Source: Actinobaculum massiliense (lineage in GTDB: Bacteria > Actinomycetota > Actinomycetes > Actinomycetales > Actinomycetaceae). Taken from it: DNA of 64,000 nt. The translations under genes and the position numbers were made by a program. The stretch spans positions 9,896 to 73,895 of the forward strand of contig NZ_LN881717.1 of NCBI RefSeq assembly GCF_001457435.1, in the 5' to 3' direction. Each line of letters opens with the position of its first letter. The stretch's first letter is position 1. The notes under the pieces are model-generated. The model made no database searches, had not been told where the DNA came from, and was given only the letters and a program-made list of their open reading frames with translations. Positions 1 to 8,646 of this stretch are shown in pieces.

Positions 1-167
1 TAGTCTCCGTAATGCGTATTGTGAGCTGCATTGTTTTTTTTTGTTGTAATGATACGGCGACCACCGAGATCGACACGCTTGCCCTACCCGACGCTCTTCC
101 GATCTTGGTGACCATTGGCGGTGATCTAGTTCGCGTCACGTCCGAGACGCTGTCTCTTAGACACATC
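1..167. other. Sequencing-library chimera at the contig end (not genomic)
   Basis: Positions 48-105 match the 58-nt Illumina P5/TruSeq adapter with four mismatches (the first 23 bases are exact, and the end reads GCTCTTCCGATCT). Positions 106-149 are a 44-base exact copy of 5587-5630, inside sufD of this same window. Positions 150-167 match the Nextera mosaic end (CTGTCTCTTATACACATC) with one mismatch. Bases 1-47 have no recognisable content. The block is adapter plus a short insert plus transposon end joined to the contig, so nothing here should be annotated as biology, including the open frame running through it. Confidence 0.95.
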
Positions 168-169
168 GC

Positions 170-433
170 ACGCAGGGCGCCGCCACGCTGGCGACCATTG
201 CGGTTTGCGCGCCAGAGGACCTGCGCGGCAGTGCCATGCTGGGGGATACCGGCGCCAATGCCCTGGGCGCCAGCCTGGGCTTCGCGCTGGCGAGCCTGGA
301 AAGCCGGCCGACCCGTTGCGGCATCCTCGCCGGGCTGGTAGGCCTAACACTTGCGAGCGAAAAGGTCTCCTTCACCTCGATTATTGAGAACAACTCCGCC
401 CTGCGCTTTATCGACCAGTTGGGCCGGCGCTGA
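170..433 (+). CDS. C-terminal fragment of a MraY/WecA-like family 4 glycosyltransferase
   Basis: An open frame enters from the artefactual end and gives about 87 residues. It contains MLGDTGANALGA, which resembles the GDTGAN-type motif near the C-terminus of polyprenyl-phosphate sugar-phosphate transferase-like membrane proteins, then LTLASEKVSF and a final LGRR. The rest of the gene is missing because the contig breaks at about 168. The fragment ends 24 bp before the MurJ gene on the same strand, so co-transcription is likely. In actinobacteria such proteins lie near MurJ and NUDIX genes. Substrate unknown. An ATG at 236 lies inside the conserved motif and is not a genuine start. Confidence 0.75.
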   Translation, partial: TQGAATLATIAVCAPEDLRGSAMLGDTGANALGASLGFALASLESRPTRCGILAGLVGLTLASEKVSFTSIIENNSALRFIDQLGRR

Positions 434-457
434 AAGCGAAGCGGTGAAGGCGCGACG

Positions 458-2644
458 ATGAAGAAACTACTTGGCACCGCTTTAGGCACGGCGGGCGTTA
501 TCGCGGTGCTTACCGCCTTAGCGCGAGCCGCGGGCTTTGTGCGGGCCTGGGTGCAAAACGGCGCCCTCGGAGCCACCGCGGCCGGCGAGGCGTACTCGAC
601 GGCAAACACCGTACCGAATGTGCTTTTCGAGATCGCGGCCGGCGGAGCTTTGGCGGCGGCGGTCATTCCGCTTATTTCTGGCTTCCTCGCCAAGCATTTG
701 GCGGAGGACGTTTCGCGTACCGCGTCCGCGCTATTTACCTGGGTTATCGCGCTGGGCGTTCCGCTCGCCGCGGCGGTGAGTCTGGGAGCTTATCCCATCG
801 TTAGTTTTCTGCTGGGTGCGGGAACTGACCCGGGGGAGGTGGCCTTCGGCGCCTCGCTATTGCGTATGTTCTCTTGGCAAATCCCTTTGTACGGGATTTC
901 TGTGGTGTGTACCGGCGTGCTCCAGGCACATAAGAAGTTCGTGCTACCCGCCCTCGCCCCGCTACTGAACTCGGTGGTGGTCATTGGGATATTCGTGCTC
1001 TTCGCCCACGTTGGCGGCGGCCACCAAAACGATCCTGCGCGCATCAGCCAGCTGGCGCTCTATATCTTGGGGTGGGGAACTACCGCTGGCGTGGCCGCGT
1101 TCTCTCTACCCCAGCTCATCCCGGTGATGCGCCGAGTTCGCCTGCGCCCCACTTTCCGCTTCCCGGCCGGGGTAGGCCGGCGCGCCCTCCGGCTGTGCGG
1201 GGCCGGGCTGGCGGGTTTGGTGGCCCAGCAGATTCAGATCGTGGCCATTATGCTCTTTGCCAACTCCCAGGGCGATACCGGAACGTATCCCGTTTACACA
1301 TTCGCAAACCAGCTCTATATGGTGCCCTATGCCGTCCTCGCTGTTCCCATCGCGACGGCGGTGTTCCCGCGGCTCTCCGAGGCTGCAGCCCTCCCGGGCC
1401 GGCCGGGACTGGCCAAGCTCACCGCCCGATCCACTAGGTTGGTTTTTGATATCGGCCTGGTATGTGTGGCGCTTCTTGTCGCAGTAGCGCTACCCGCCCA
1501 GCGAGTTTTCGATGTGCTTCGTCCGGCGGAGGGAATGGCCACCGCGATGGCCGCCATGGCGCCCGGCCTGCTCGGTTACGCGGTGATTTACCACGGTTCG
1601 CGCGTGCTTTACGCCGTGGAGGCAGCCGGAAGCGTGGTGACGGTGAACTCGCTCGCCTGGCTTTCGGTCGTGGCAGCACTCGGCGTTGGAATCGCCGTGG
1701 GCGTTTCGGGCCGCCGGGAGGTGCTCGCTACCATAGGAATTGCACTATCGGTGGGGATGCTGGTGGGAGCGGTGGGCCAAGTGCTCGCCATTCGCCACTG
1801 CGTAGGCAAGGACGCCGTGCGCGGGCTTTCGCGCTCCATCCTCGTGGTACTTCCCGCGGCGATCGCGGGCGGAGCGGCCGGCTACGGGGCCGGCGTGTGG
1901 TGCCTGCATCTACTCGGCACCGGGTTGATGGCCTCCCTGCTTGCAACCGTCGTGGCGGGGGCTTTGGTTCTCCTCATTGGGGGCGGAAGTATCGTTGTGG
2001 TTGATCGGCATGAACTCGCCAGCCGCGGTGGCGCGGCAGTAGCTAACGAAAGGCAAACAATGGCAGAGCTAAGTGACGCCTTCACGCCCGGGCATATCAC
2101 CGACTCGCAAATTACTCAGGTATATGGCGGCTTCGTCAATGTTTTCGAAGAAGAAGCCACGCTCTCCACCACTTCCGAGCGTTTCTCGCGTACCTGGATT
2201 GATCGCGGCGACGCGGTGGGTGTACTGGCATTACGCCAGGCAGAAGACGGCGAAGAAGCTCTCCTTATCCGCCAATACCGCCTGCCCGTCCGATCCATGA
2301 TGTGGGAGATTCCAGCCGGGATCCTCGACGTCGAAGGCGAAGCGCCAGCAGACGCCGCCCTGCGCGAATTGCGTGAGGAAACGGATTACGAGGCGGAGTC
2401 AATTGAACCGCTGGTAAGCTATTTCAGCTCGCCGGGCTTTAATAACGAACGCTTGATTCTTTACGTCGCCCGCGGCCTGAGTGAATGCGACGTCCCCTTC
2501 CAGCGCGAGGCGGAAGAGGCGGAGATTGAGAAGCGGTGGGTGAGGCTCGACGACGTCGTCGCGGGGGTGCTCGCCGGTGATTTGCAGTGCCCAACGCTCG
2601 CTATGGCGGCCTTGGCGTATCGCGCTAAAAGCCAACGCGGTTAG
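458..2644 (+). CDS. murJ: MurJ-type lipid II flippase fused to a NUDIX hydrolase
   Basis: The protein has 728 residues. Residues 1 to about 530 are a polytopic membrane protein of the MurJ/MviN family, starting with the typical amphipathic helix and ARAAGFVR, which flips lipid II across the membrane in family members. From about residue 535 the protein is soluble and carries a NUDIX domain. The NUDIX box begins at G621 and follows G-x5-E-x7-REL-REE; the IRQYRLP and MWEIPAG segments are like ADP-ribose pyrophosphatases. At the join there is an in-frame ATG at 2060 preceded by GAAAGG, so the 194-residue NUDIX part may also be made alone. MurJ is normally a separate gene about 530 residues long, so this looks like stop-codon loss between adjacent genes, or a sequencing error at the join. 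Confidence 0.85.
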   Translation: MKKLLGTALGTAGVIAVLTALARAAGFVRAWVQNGALGATAAGEAYSTANTVPNVLFEIAAGGALAAAVIPLISGFLAKHLAEDVSRTASALFTWVIALGVPLAAAVSLGAYPIVSFLLGAGTDPGEVAFGASLLRMFSWQIPLYGISVVCTGVLQAHKKFVLPALAPLLNSVVVIGIFVLFAHVGGGHQNDPARISQLALYILGWGTTAGVAAFSLPQLIPVMRRVRLRPTFRFPAGVGRRALRLCGAGLAGLVAQQIQIVAIMLFANSQGDTGTYPVYTFANQLYMVPYAVLAVPIATAVFPRLSEAAALPGRPGLAKLTARSTRLVFDIGLVCVALLVAVALPAQRVFDVLRPAEGMATAMAAMAPGLLGYAVIYHGSRVLYAVEAAGSVVTVNSLAWLSVVAALGVGIAVGVSGRREVLATIGIALSVGMLVGAVGQVLAIRHCVGKDAVRGLSRSILVVLPAAIAGGAAGYGAGVWCLHLLGTGLMASLLATVVAGALVLLIGGGSIVVVDRHELASRGGAAVANERQTMAELSDAFTPGHITDSQITQVYGGFVNVFEEEATLSTTSERFSRTWIDRGDAVGVLALRQAEDGEEALLIRQYRLPVRSMMWEIPAGILDVEGEAPADAALRELREETDYEAESIEPLVSYFSSPGFNNERLILYVARGLSECDVPFQREAEEAEIEKRWVRLDDVVAGVLAGDLQCPTLAMAALAYRAKSQRG

Positions 2645-2687
2645 CGAACGCGCGCTTTACCAGTTTCGGATATAACCCCTGCTCACG

Positions 2688-2697
2688 CACACGTGTG
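2688..2697. promoter_or_regulatory. Palindrome 1 upstream of sufR
   Basis: CACACGTGTG is a perfect 10-bp palindrome about 100 bp ahead of the sufR start. With the second inverted repeat at 2706-2722 it is a candidate operator for SufR autoregulation of the suf operon. Binding is inferred. Confidence 0.4.
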
Positions 2698-2705
2698 GTA
2701 GGCGA

Positions 2706-2722
2706 CGTTCCAGTCTGGAACG
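2706..2722. promoter_or_regulatory. Palindrome 2 upstream of sufR, candidate SufR operator
   Basis: CGTTCCAG-T-CTGGAACG is a perfect inverted repeat with 8-bp arms and one central base, 73 bp before the sufR ATG. There is no T-tract, so it is not a terminator. Its position at the head of a SufR-led operon suggests a protein-binding site. Confidence 0.5.
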
Positions 2723-2795
2723 GTTCAAACGTAATATCTGATGTAGTAGATTACGCAAAGAAAACGTTGTTTAATCGATGCGGGAGGGAGACGTG

Positions 2796-3542
2796 ATGAG
2801 CGCACACGCTCGCGATGGCGAACGCACACATGAGAGAATCCTTCGCCTCATCGTAGAGAACGGGCCAATTTCAGCTATGGAACTGGCACAAATTACGGTG
2901 CTCACCGCCGCTGCGGTGCGGCGCCACACCTCGTCACTGGAAGCCGAAGGACTTATCACCACCTATAACTCAGGCAGTCACGGCAAGGCGCGTCGAGGCA
3001 GGCCCTCGCGCCGCTACGTCGCGACCAGTAGCGGTCAGGCGGATTTTGGTGAGTCTTCCGGAACCATCGCCAACTCGGCGCTAGATTTTATTTCCAGTGC
3101 CATGGGTCAGCAGGGAATGAAGGCATACGCGCAGGCGCGCAAACAAGCGCTAGTGGAACGCTACGCACCAGTGGTGCAAGGGGCGGGAGAAGATCCGCGC
3201 CGGCGAGTTCAAGCCTTGGCGCGAGCGCTAACCCAAGATGGATACGCGGCCTCTGTTCGGAGTGTCGATGGCACACCAATGTTGCAGCTTTGCCAGGGGC
3301 ATTGCCCAATTCGTGAGGTGGCAGAAAACCACGGCCTTTTGTGCGAGGCGGAGACGGAGGCTTTCCACGAATTGCTTGGTGTGCATGTGCAGCGGATTGC
3401 CACCCAGGCTGGCGGAGCGCATGCCTGTACGCTCACGGTTCCCGCGGTTCGGGCGGTTCGCGATCCAAATCTGCCGGCGCACACACGTACTACTCACCTG
3501 AATCTCGATGGGAAGGAAGAAAATGAGACAAACGCGGCATGA
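2796..3542 (+). CDS. sufR: SufR-type winged-helix Fe-S sensing transcriptional regulator
   Basis: The protein has 248 residues and an N-terminal winged helix (about residues 10-70, including [20 protein letters not shown]). The C-terminal half carries CQGHC, then LLC about 14 residues on, and a later Cys in a GxHAC segment. These are plausible Fe-S cluster ligands, as in actinobacterial SufR. Family members repress the downstream suf genes when holding a cluster. I chose ATG 2796 over ATG 2778 because GGAGG at 2783-2787 lies 8 nt ahead of it. The gene heads the suf operon and overlaps the sufB start by 20 nt, so translation is coupled. Confidence 0.88.
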   Translation: MSAHARDGERTHERILRLIVENGPISAMELAQITVLTAAAVRRHTSSLEAEGLITTYNSGSHGKARRGRPSRRYVATSSGQADFGESSGTIANSALDFISSAMGQQGMKAYAQARKQALVERYAPVVQGAGEDPRRRVQALARALTQDGYAASVRSVDGTPMLQLCQGHCPIREVAENHGLLCEAETEAFHELLGVHVQRIATQAGGAHACTLTVPAVRAVRDPNLPAHTRTTHLNLDGKEENETNAA

Positions 3543-4974
3543 AGCTGCCGTGGCCGAAGCCGTCGCCGAACAGCGCGACATTATCGATAACCTCAGTGGT
3601 GCCTACGAATACGGGTGGCACGATTCGGATGAGCGCGGGGAAGCGGCTCAGCGAGGAATTGATGAGAACGTCGTGCGGGCAATTTCTGAGGCAAAGGGAG
3701 AACCGGAGTGGATGCTCAAGCGCCGCCTGCGCGCCTATAAGTTATTTGAGCGTCGGCCCATGCCCACCTGGGGCGCGGATCTTTCCGATATCGACTTTTC
3801 CCAGTTCAAATACTTTGTGCGCGCCACCGATAAGCAGGTGCGTAGCTGGGATGAACTGCCGGCTGAAATCAAGAACACCTATGACCGGTTGGGAATCCCG
3901 GAAGCGGAAAAGGAGCGCCTGGTAGCCGGCGTTGCCGCCCAATACGAATCTGAGGTTGTATACAACTCGATTCGTGAGGATCTGGAAAAGCAGGGCGTTA
4001 TTTTCGTGGATACGGATACCGCCCTGCGCGATCACGAAGAGCTGGTGAAGGAATACTTCGGGACGGTCATTCCCTCGGGCGATAACAAGTTTGCCTCGCT
4101 CAACACCGCGGTGTGGTCGGGTGGCTCTTTCATCTACGTTCCCAAGAACGTTCACGTAGAGATCCCTCTGCAAGCGTATTTCCGCATTAATACCGCGGCG
4201 ATGGGGCAATTTGAGCGCACGCTGATTATTTGCGACGAGGGCTCCTACGTTCACTACGTGGAAGGTTGCACGGCCCCGATCTATTCGGAGGATTCACTCC
4301 ACGCCGCAATCGTAGAAATTGTGGTCAAGCGCAATGCTCACTGCCGCTACACCACGGTCCAGAACTGGTCGAATAACGTCCTCAACCTCGTCACCCAGCG
4401 CGCCACCGTCGAAGAAGGTGGCACGATGGAGTGGATCGACGGCAATATCGGCTCGCGCATCAATATGAAGTACCCGGCCTGCGTTCTGCTGGGCGAACAC
4501 GCTCACGGCGAGGCTCTTTCGGCCGCTTTCTCCGGGCCCGGCCAGCACCAGGATACCGGCGCCAAAATGTTTCATTTGGCCCCGCGAACGACGTCGTCGA
4601 TCATCTCAAAATCGATTTCGCGCGGCGGCGGACGCTCCAGCTACCGCGGCCTGGTGGACGTGGACGAAAACGCGCGCGGCTCGAAATCGAACGTGCAGTG
4701 CGATGCGCTCCTCGTGGACGATATTTCCCGCACGGATACCTACCCCTACGTGGACGTTCGCACCGACGACGTCGAAATGGGCCACGAGGCAACCGTGACG
4801 AAGGTTTCCGAAGAGCAACTCTTCTACCTCATGCAGCGCGGGCTGACTGAAGAAGAAGCCATGGGCATGATTGTGCGCGGCTTCGTGGAGCCCATCGCGC
4901 GCGAGCTTCCGATGGAATACGCGCTGGAGCTCAATCGCTTAATTGATATGCAGATGGAAGGGAGCGTTGGGTAA
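3523..4974 (+). CDS. sufB: Fe-S cluster assembly scaffold SufB
   Basis: The 483-residue protein has the usual SufB length and features: [12 protein letters not shown], the VEGCTAP segment with a conserved Cys, and the C-terminal [18 protein letters not shown] motif. SufB forms the cytoplasmic SufBC2D scaffold on which clusters are built with sulfur from SufS/SufU. The start is taken at ATG 3523, because GGAAGGA at 3511-3517 precedes it; an upstream ATG at 3508 lacks a site. It overlaps sufR by 20 nt and sufD by 1 nt (TAATG). Confidence 0.96.
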   Translation: MRQTRHEAAVAEAVAEQRDIIDNLSGAYEYGWHDSDERGEAAQRGIDENVVRAISEAKGEPEWMLKRRLRAYKLFERRPMPTWGADLSDIDFSQFKYFVRATDKQVRSWDELPAEIKNTYDRLGIPEAEKERLVAGVAAQYESEVVYNSIREDLEKQGVIFVDTDTALRDHEELVKEYFGTVIPSGDNKFASLNTAVWSGGSFIYVPKNVHVEIPLQAYFRINTAAMGQFERTLIICDEGSYVHYVEGCTAPIYSEDSLHAAIVEIVVKRNAHCRYTTVQNWSNNVLNLVTQRATVEEGGTMEWIDGNIGSRINMKYPACVLLGEHAHGEALSAAFSGPGQHQDTGAKMFHLAPRTTSSIISKSISRGGGRSSYRGLVDVDENARGSKSNVQCDALLVDDISRTDTYPYVDVRTDDVEMGHEATVTKVSEEQLFYLMQRGLTEEEAMGMIVRGFVEPIARELPMEYALELNRLIDMQMEGSVG

Positions 4975-6140
4975 TGGCGGATTCATCAACAGCAACTTTG
5001 AAAGGCGAGCACTTTCACGTTACCCATTCGGACCGTTCCGATCGCTTCAAGAGCTTCGATCCAGCGGATTTTCCGATTCCGACTGGGCGCGGCGAGGAAG
5101 AGGATTGGCGCTTCACGCCAATCGATCGCGTGAAGCCGTTTATTGAAGACGGCTTGGCCGGCCCGGCCGCGCCAACGACCTTCCGCGTTGAGGGCGGGGC
5201 TACCGTGGAAGAGGTGCAATGCGAGGACGCGCGGATTGGAACGGTTGGAGTGCCCGATGATCGCGCAGGAGCGCTGGCCTGGGCGGCCATGCACGGCTCG
5301 CGCGTGGTGACCATGACGCGCGGGGAGCATTCGGATGTGGTGCTCAATATTCGCGCGGAGGAAGGCATGAATACCACCCACACTCGGATCATTGCCGAGC
5401 CGCATTCGAGCGGGACGGTGGTGCTGGAGCACTCGGGGCCGGGGTTGCTTTCGGAAACCGTAGAAATCTCGGTTGGCGATGAGGCAGATGTAACGGTGGT
5501 ATCGGTGCAGGAGCAAGAGCGCACCGGCAAGCACCATTCCAGCCAGCGCATTGAGGTGGGCCGCAACGCCAAGCTTCGCCATATTGTGGTGACCATTGGC
5601 GGTGATCTAGTTCGCGTCACGTCCGAGACGTCTTTTTTGGCGCCGGGCGGCGACGTCGAACTCCTGGGCGCCTACATCACCGAAACCGGTGAACACCAAG
5701 AACACCGCGTTTTTATTGATCACCAGCTTCCCAACTGCAAGTCGCGTTGTACCTACAAGGGCGCGCTACAGGGCAAGGATGCGCATTCGGTGTGGATCGG
5801 CGATGTGCTGATCGGCCCACAGGCCGCGCAAACCGATACCTACGAGCTCAATCGAAACCTCGTGCTCACCGAGGGTACAAAAGCGGATTCGGTGCCGAAT
5901 TTGGAGATCCTGACCGGCGACATCGCGGGTGCGGGCCATGCCTCGGCGACCGGCCGCTTTGACGAAGAGCAGCTGTTCTACCTTATGGCGCGTGGCATTC
6001 CGGCGGATGTAGCCCGCCGCTTGGTGGTGCGCGGCTTTTTCGCCGAGCTGGTGGAACAAATCGAGGTGGAGTCGGTGCGCGAGAAGCTGATGGCGGCAAT
6101 TGAGCGCGAACTCGACCTGGTGGAGACGGGTGCGCTCTAG
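4974..6140 (+). CDS. sufD: Fe-S cluster assembly protein SufD
   Basis: The 388-residue protein is a SufB paralogue with the C-terminal family motif [22 protein letters not shown]. It partners SufB and SufC in the scaffold complex. The ATG overlaps the sufB stop by one base, so it is probably translationally coupled. Bases 5587-5630 of this gene reappear exactly in the adapter chimera at 106-149, which is a library artefact. The stop codon lies inside a perfect palindrome, GCGCTCTAGAGCGC (6132-6145), of unknown meaning. Confidence 0.95.
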   Translation: MADSSTATLKGEHFHVTHSDRSDRFKSFDPADFPIPTGRGEEEDWRFTPIDRVKPFIEDGLAGPAAPTTFRVEGGATVEEVQCEDARIGTVGVPDDRAGALAWAAMHGSRVVTMTRGEHSDVVLNIRAEEGMNTTHTRIIAEPHSSGTVVLEHSGPGLLSETVEISVGDEADVTVVSVQEQERTGKHHSSQRIEVGRNAKLRHIVVTIGGDLVRVTSETSFLAPGGDVELLGAYITETGEHQEHRVFIDHQLPNCKSRCTYKGALQGKDAHSVWIGDVLIGPQAAQTDTYELNRNLVLTEGTKADSVPNLEILTGDIAGAGHASATGRFDEEQLFYLMARGIPADVARRLVVRGFFAELVEQIEVESVREKLMAAIERELDLVETGAL

Positions 6141-6162
6141 AGCGCGCGAAGGACGGTTGGCA

Positions 6163-6507
6163 ATGAGTATGACGCGCGCATGCGGTATCGACGACGTCGA
6201 AGCGGAGGGCGCCGTGCGGGTTGAGCTAGAAAATCAAGCTGGCGAGCGGTTGGCCGTGTGCGTGGCGCGCGATTCGGACGGGAGCTGGCATGCTCTCGGC
6301 GATACCTGCTCGCACGGAAATTATTCGCTTTCCGAGGGGGATGTGTTCGACGGCGCGGTGGAGTGCTGGAAACACGGTTCGGCCTTTGATTTGGCTACGG
6401 GCATTCCGCGGACCCTTCCGGCGGTGAAGCCAGTTCCGGTTTATGAGCTAGAGATTGAAAACGACGGCGTTTACGTGGACGTCGATAAGATTCTGGAGGA
6501 AAAGTAA
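6163..6507 (+). CDS. Rieske-type [2Fe-2S] ferredoxin-like protein of the suf operon
   Basis: The 114-residue protein has both halves of the Rieske signature: C-x-H (C49, H51 in TCSHGNY) and C-x2-H (C68, H71 in ECWKHGS). It should bind a [2Fe-2S] cluster with two Cys and two His and act in electron transfer, perhaps supplying electrons for cluster assembly or acting as an acceptor. Small Rieske genes between sufD and sufC are common in actinobacteria. The longer frame back to 6100 overlaps sufD by 41 nt; ATG 6163 gives the family N-terminus. GTG of sufC follows the stop directly. Confidence 0.87.
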   Translation: MSMTRACGIDDVEAEGAVRVELENQAGERLAVCVARDSDGSWHALGDTCSHGNYSLSEGDVFDGAVECWKHGSAFDLATGIPRTLPAVKPVPVYELEIENDGVYVDVDKILEEK

Positions 6508-7260
6508 GTGGCAACGCTCGACATTATTGATTTGCACGCCTCGGTGCAGACACCCGAAGGTGATAAGCCAATCTTGCACGGCGTGAACTTGCATATTGGC
6601 GATAACGAAATCCACGCCATTATGGGCCCGAACGGTTCTGGAAAATCCACGACGGCCTACGCAATCGCGGGCCATCCTAAATACACCATTACCAGCGGGC
6701 AGGTTCTGCTCGATGGGGTTGATATTACCGACGCCACCGCCGATGAGCGGGCCCGGGAAGGTTTGTTCCTTGCCATGCAGTATCCGGTTGAAGTACCGGG
6801 CGTTTCGGTAACGAATTTCCTGCGGACGGCAAAAACCGCCGTCGACGGCGAAGCCCCCAAGCTACGCGCGTGGGCGAAGAAGCTCAAGGAAGTGACCGCT
6901 AAGCTCCGCGTGGATGGTGATTTCGTCAAGCGCGACCTGAACGTGGGATTCTCCGGCGGCGAGAAGAAGCGCACTGAGGTGCTCCAAATGGAGCTTTTGG
7001 AGCCGAAGGTCGCGGTCTTGGATGAGACCGACTCGGGCCTGGACGTGGACGCTTTGCGCGTGGTGTCCGAGGGCATTATGGACGTGCACGAGCGTACCAA
7101 GAACTCGATTCTGCTTATCACCCACTACAACCGCATCCTCCAGTACGTGAAGCCGGACTTCGTGCACGTTTTTGCCCACGGGCAGATCGTGCGCACCGGC
7201 GGTCCGGAGCTGGCCGAGGAGCTCGAGGCCGAGGGATACGATCAGTACATCGGTGAGTAG
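6508..7260 (+). CDS. sufC: SufC ATPase of the Fe-S assembly complex
   Basis: The 250-residue ABC-type ATPase has Walker A GPNGSGKST, the signature SGGEKKR, Walker B VAVLDETDSGLD and the switch His in LLITHYNRI. These are the diagnostic SufC forms. It powers conformational change of SufBD during cluster assembly; despite the fold it is not a transporter. The start is GTG 6508, immediately after the Rieske stop TAA and inside the run AAAGTAAGTGG. Confidence 0.95.
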   Translation: MATLDIIDLHASVQTPEGDKPILHGVNLHIGDNEIHAIMGPNGSGKSTTAYAIAGHPKYTITSGQVLLDGVDITDATADERAREGLFLAMQYPVEVPGVSVTNFLRTAKTAVDGEAPKLRAWAKKLKEVTAKLRVDGDFVKRDLNVGFSGGEKKRTEVLQMELLEPKVAVLDETDSGLDVDALRVVSEGIMDVHERTKNSILLITHYNRILQYVKPDFVHVFAHGQIVRTGGPELAEELEAEGYDQYIGE

Positions 7261-7267
7261 AGCGCGT

Positions 7268-7297
7268 CGCAACGCGGCGCAATGCGGCCCAACGCGG
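7268..7297. repeat. Three 10-bp tandem repeats between sufC and sufS
   Basis: CGCAACGCGG, CGCAATGCGG and CCCAACGCGG lie head to tail in the short spacer between sufC and sufS, just before the sufS ribosome site. This is one of several short tandem repeats in spacers of this window. Confidence 0.7.
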
Positions 7298-7323
7298 TAC
7301 GGCGCAAAGGAGGAAGAGAACGA

Positions 7324-8586
7324 TTGCTCGAGCACGAGAACGCTTTGGTCCCGGTAAGTGATTTTCCGATTTTGGGGGTGCCGATTCGGGGTGATAACCG
7401 CCTAATTTATCTCGACTCGGGCGCTACTTCTCAGATGCCGAGCGCTGTTATGCGCGCGGTCGATGAGCAGGTTACCCGGCACAACGGCGCGGTCAAGCGG
7501 GGGAGCCACCAGCTGGCCGAAGAGTCGACCGTCGCCTTTGAAGAGGCGCGCGCAAAAGTTGCCCGTTTCGTCGGCGCGGACCAAAACGAGATCGTCTGGA
7601 CCAGTGGCTCCACGGATTCGCTGAATTTGCTTGCCTACGCGATGGGGAATGCCAGCATGGGGAGGGTGCCGGTGCGTCGCTTCGTGCTCGGCCCGGGCGA
7701 CTCGGTGGTTGTGACCGAAGCGGAGCATCACGCGAACCTCGTGCCCTGGCAAGAGATGTGCGCGCGCACGGGTGCTCAGCTACGGTGGCTAGGGCTTACA
7801 GACGAGGGTCGAATTGACTTGGGCACGCTTGACCGCATCGATGCTTCAACCAAAGTTGTGGCGTTCACGCATATTTCGAACGTCACCGGCGCGGTCAGCC
7901 CGGTGGAAGCCATCGTTTCGCGCGCTCACTCGGTTGGGGCGCTCGCGGTGCTCGATGCTTGCCAGTCGGCGCCGCATATTCTGCTGGATTTACACGCTCT
8001 GGATGTGGATTTCGCGGTGTTTTCTGGCCACAAGATGTACGCGCCGACCGGCGTAGGCGTGCTATATGGGCGAGCTGAGCTGTTGCGCGCGCTTCCGCCG
8101 TTCCGCACCGGCGGCTCGATGATCGCCGAGGTCACGATGGAAAAAACCACCTATGCCGAGCCGCCCGAGCGCTTCGAGGCGGGCACCCAGCCGGTGCAGC
8201 AAATTATTGGTCTGGGCGCGGCGGTTGACTACCTCAGCGGCGTCGGAATGGACAAGGTGGCGCATCACGAAGCGGAGCTGGGCGAGGCTCTGTTAGAGGC
8301 GGCCTCACTCCCCGGCGTGCGGATCATTGGCCCGCGCACCTGGCAGGACCGCAGCGGAATTGTTTCGTTCGTGGTCGACGGCGTTCACCCGCACGACGTC
8401 GGGCAGTTCCTGGATGCCCGCGGGATTGCGGTACGTACGGGCCACCACTGCGCTCAGCCGGTGCACGCGCGTTTCGGAGTGAACGCGACGACCCGCGCCA
8501 GTCTGGGGATTTACAATACCGAAGCGGATGTGCAGGCCTTCGGCGCCGCGCTTGCCGAGGTGCGGGGATTTTTCGGCGTAGCTTAG
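7324..8586 (+). CDS. sufS: Cysteine desulfurase SufS
   Basis: The 420-residue PLP enzyme removes sulfur from cysteine for SufU and SufBCD. K237 in FSGHKMYAPTG is the PLP lysine, and C376 in RTGHHCAQP is the persulfide cysteine. The start is TTG 7324, because AAAGGAGG (7306-7313) ends 10 nt ahead of it; the in-frame ATG at 7282 has no site and precedes the Shine-Dalgarno. The last codons and stop are duplicated just downstream (8566-8621). Confidence 0.93.
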   Translation: MLEHENALVPVSDFPILGVPIRGDNRLIYLDSGATSQMPSAVMRAVDEQVTRHNGAVKRGSHQLAEESTVAFEEARAKVARFVGADQNEIVWTSGSTDSLNLLAYAMGNASMGRVPVRRFVLGPGDSVVVTEAEHHANLVPWQEMCARTGAQLRWLGLTDEGRIDLGTLDRIDASTKVVAFTHISNVTGAVSPVEAIVSRAHSVGALAVLDACQSAPHILLDLHALDVDFAVFSGHKMYAPTGVGVLYGRAELLRALPPFRTGGSMIAEVTMEKTTYAEPPERFEAGTQPVQQIIGLGAAVDYLSGVGMDKVAHHEAELGEALLEAASLPGVRIIGPRTWQDRSGIVSFVVDGVHPHDVGQFLDARGIAVRTGHHCAQPVHARFGVNATTRASLGIYNTEADVQAFGAALAEVRGFFGVA

Positions 8587-8621
8587 CGGCGCCAGCGCGG
8601 ATTTTTCGGCGTAGCTTAGCG
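8566..8621. repeat. 23-bp direct repeat copying the sufS 3' end and stop
   Basis: Bases 8566-8588 (the final sufS codons plus TAG) recur exactly at 8599-8621, a 33-bp period. The second copy re-encodes the GFFGVA-stop tail but lies outside the gene, between sufS and sufU. Confidence 0.9.
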
Positions 8622-8646
8622 TGAGCAACGCTTCGAGAGGAGAAAA

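Noticed and set aside
106-149. A true 44-bp dispersed repeat shared with sufD
   Set aside because: It is flanked exactly by adapter and transposon-end sequence, which shows it is a library insert.
12-341. 109-residue open frame at the contig start
   Set aside because: It runs through adapter, a stray sufD piece and a transposon end, so it is artificial.
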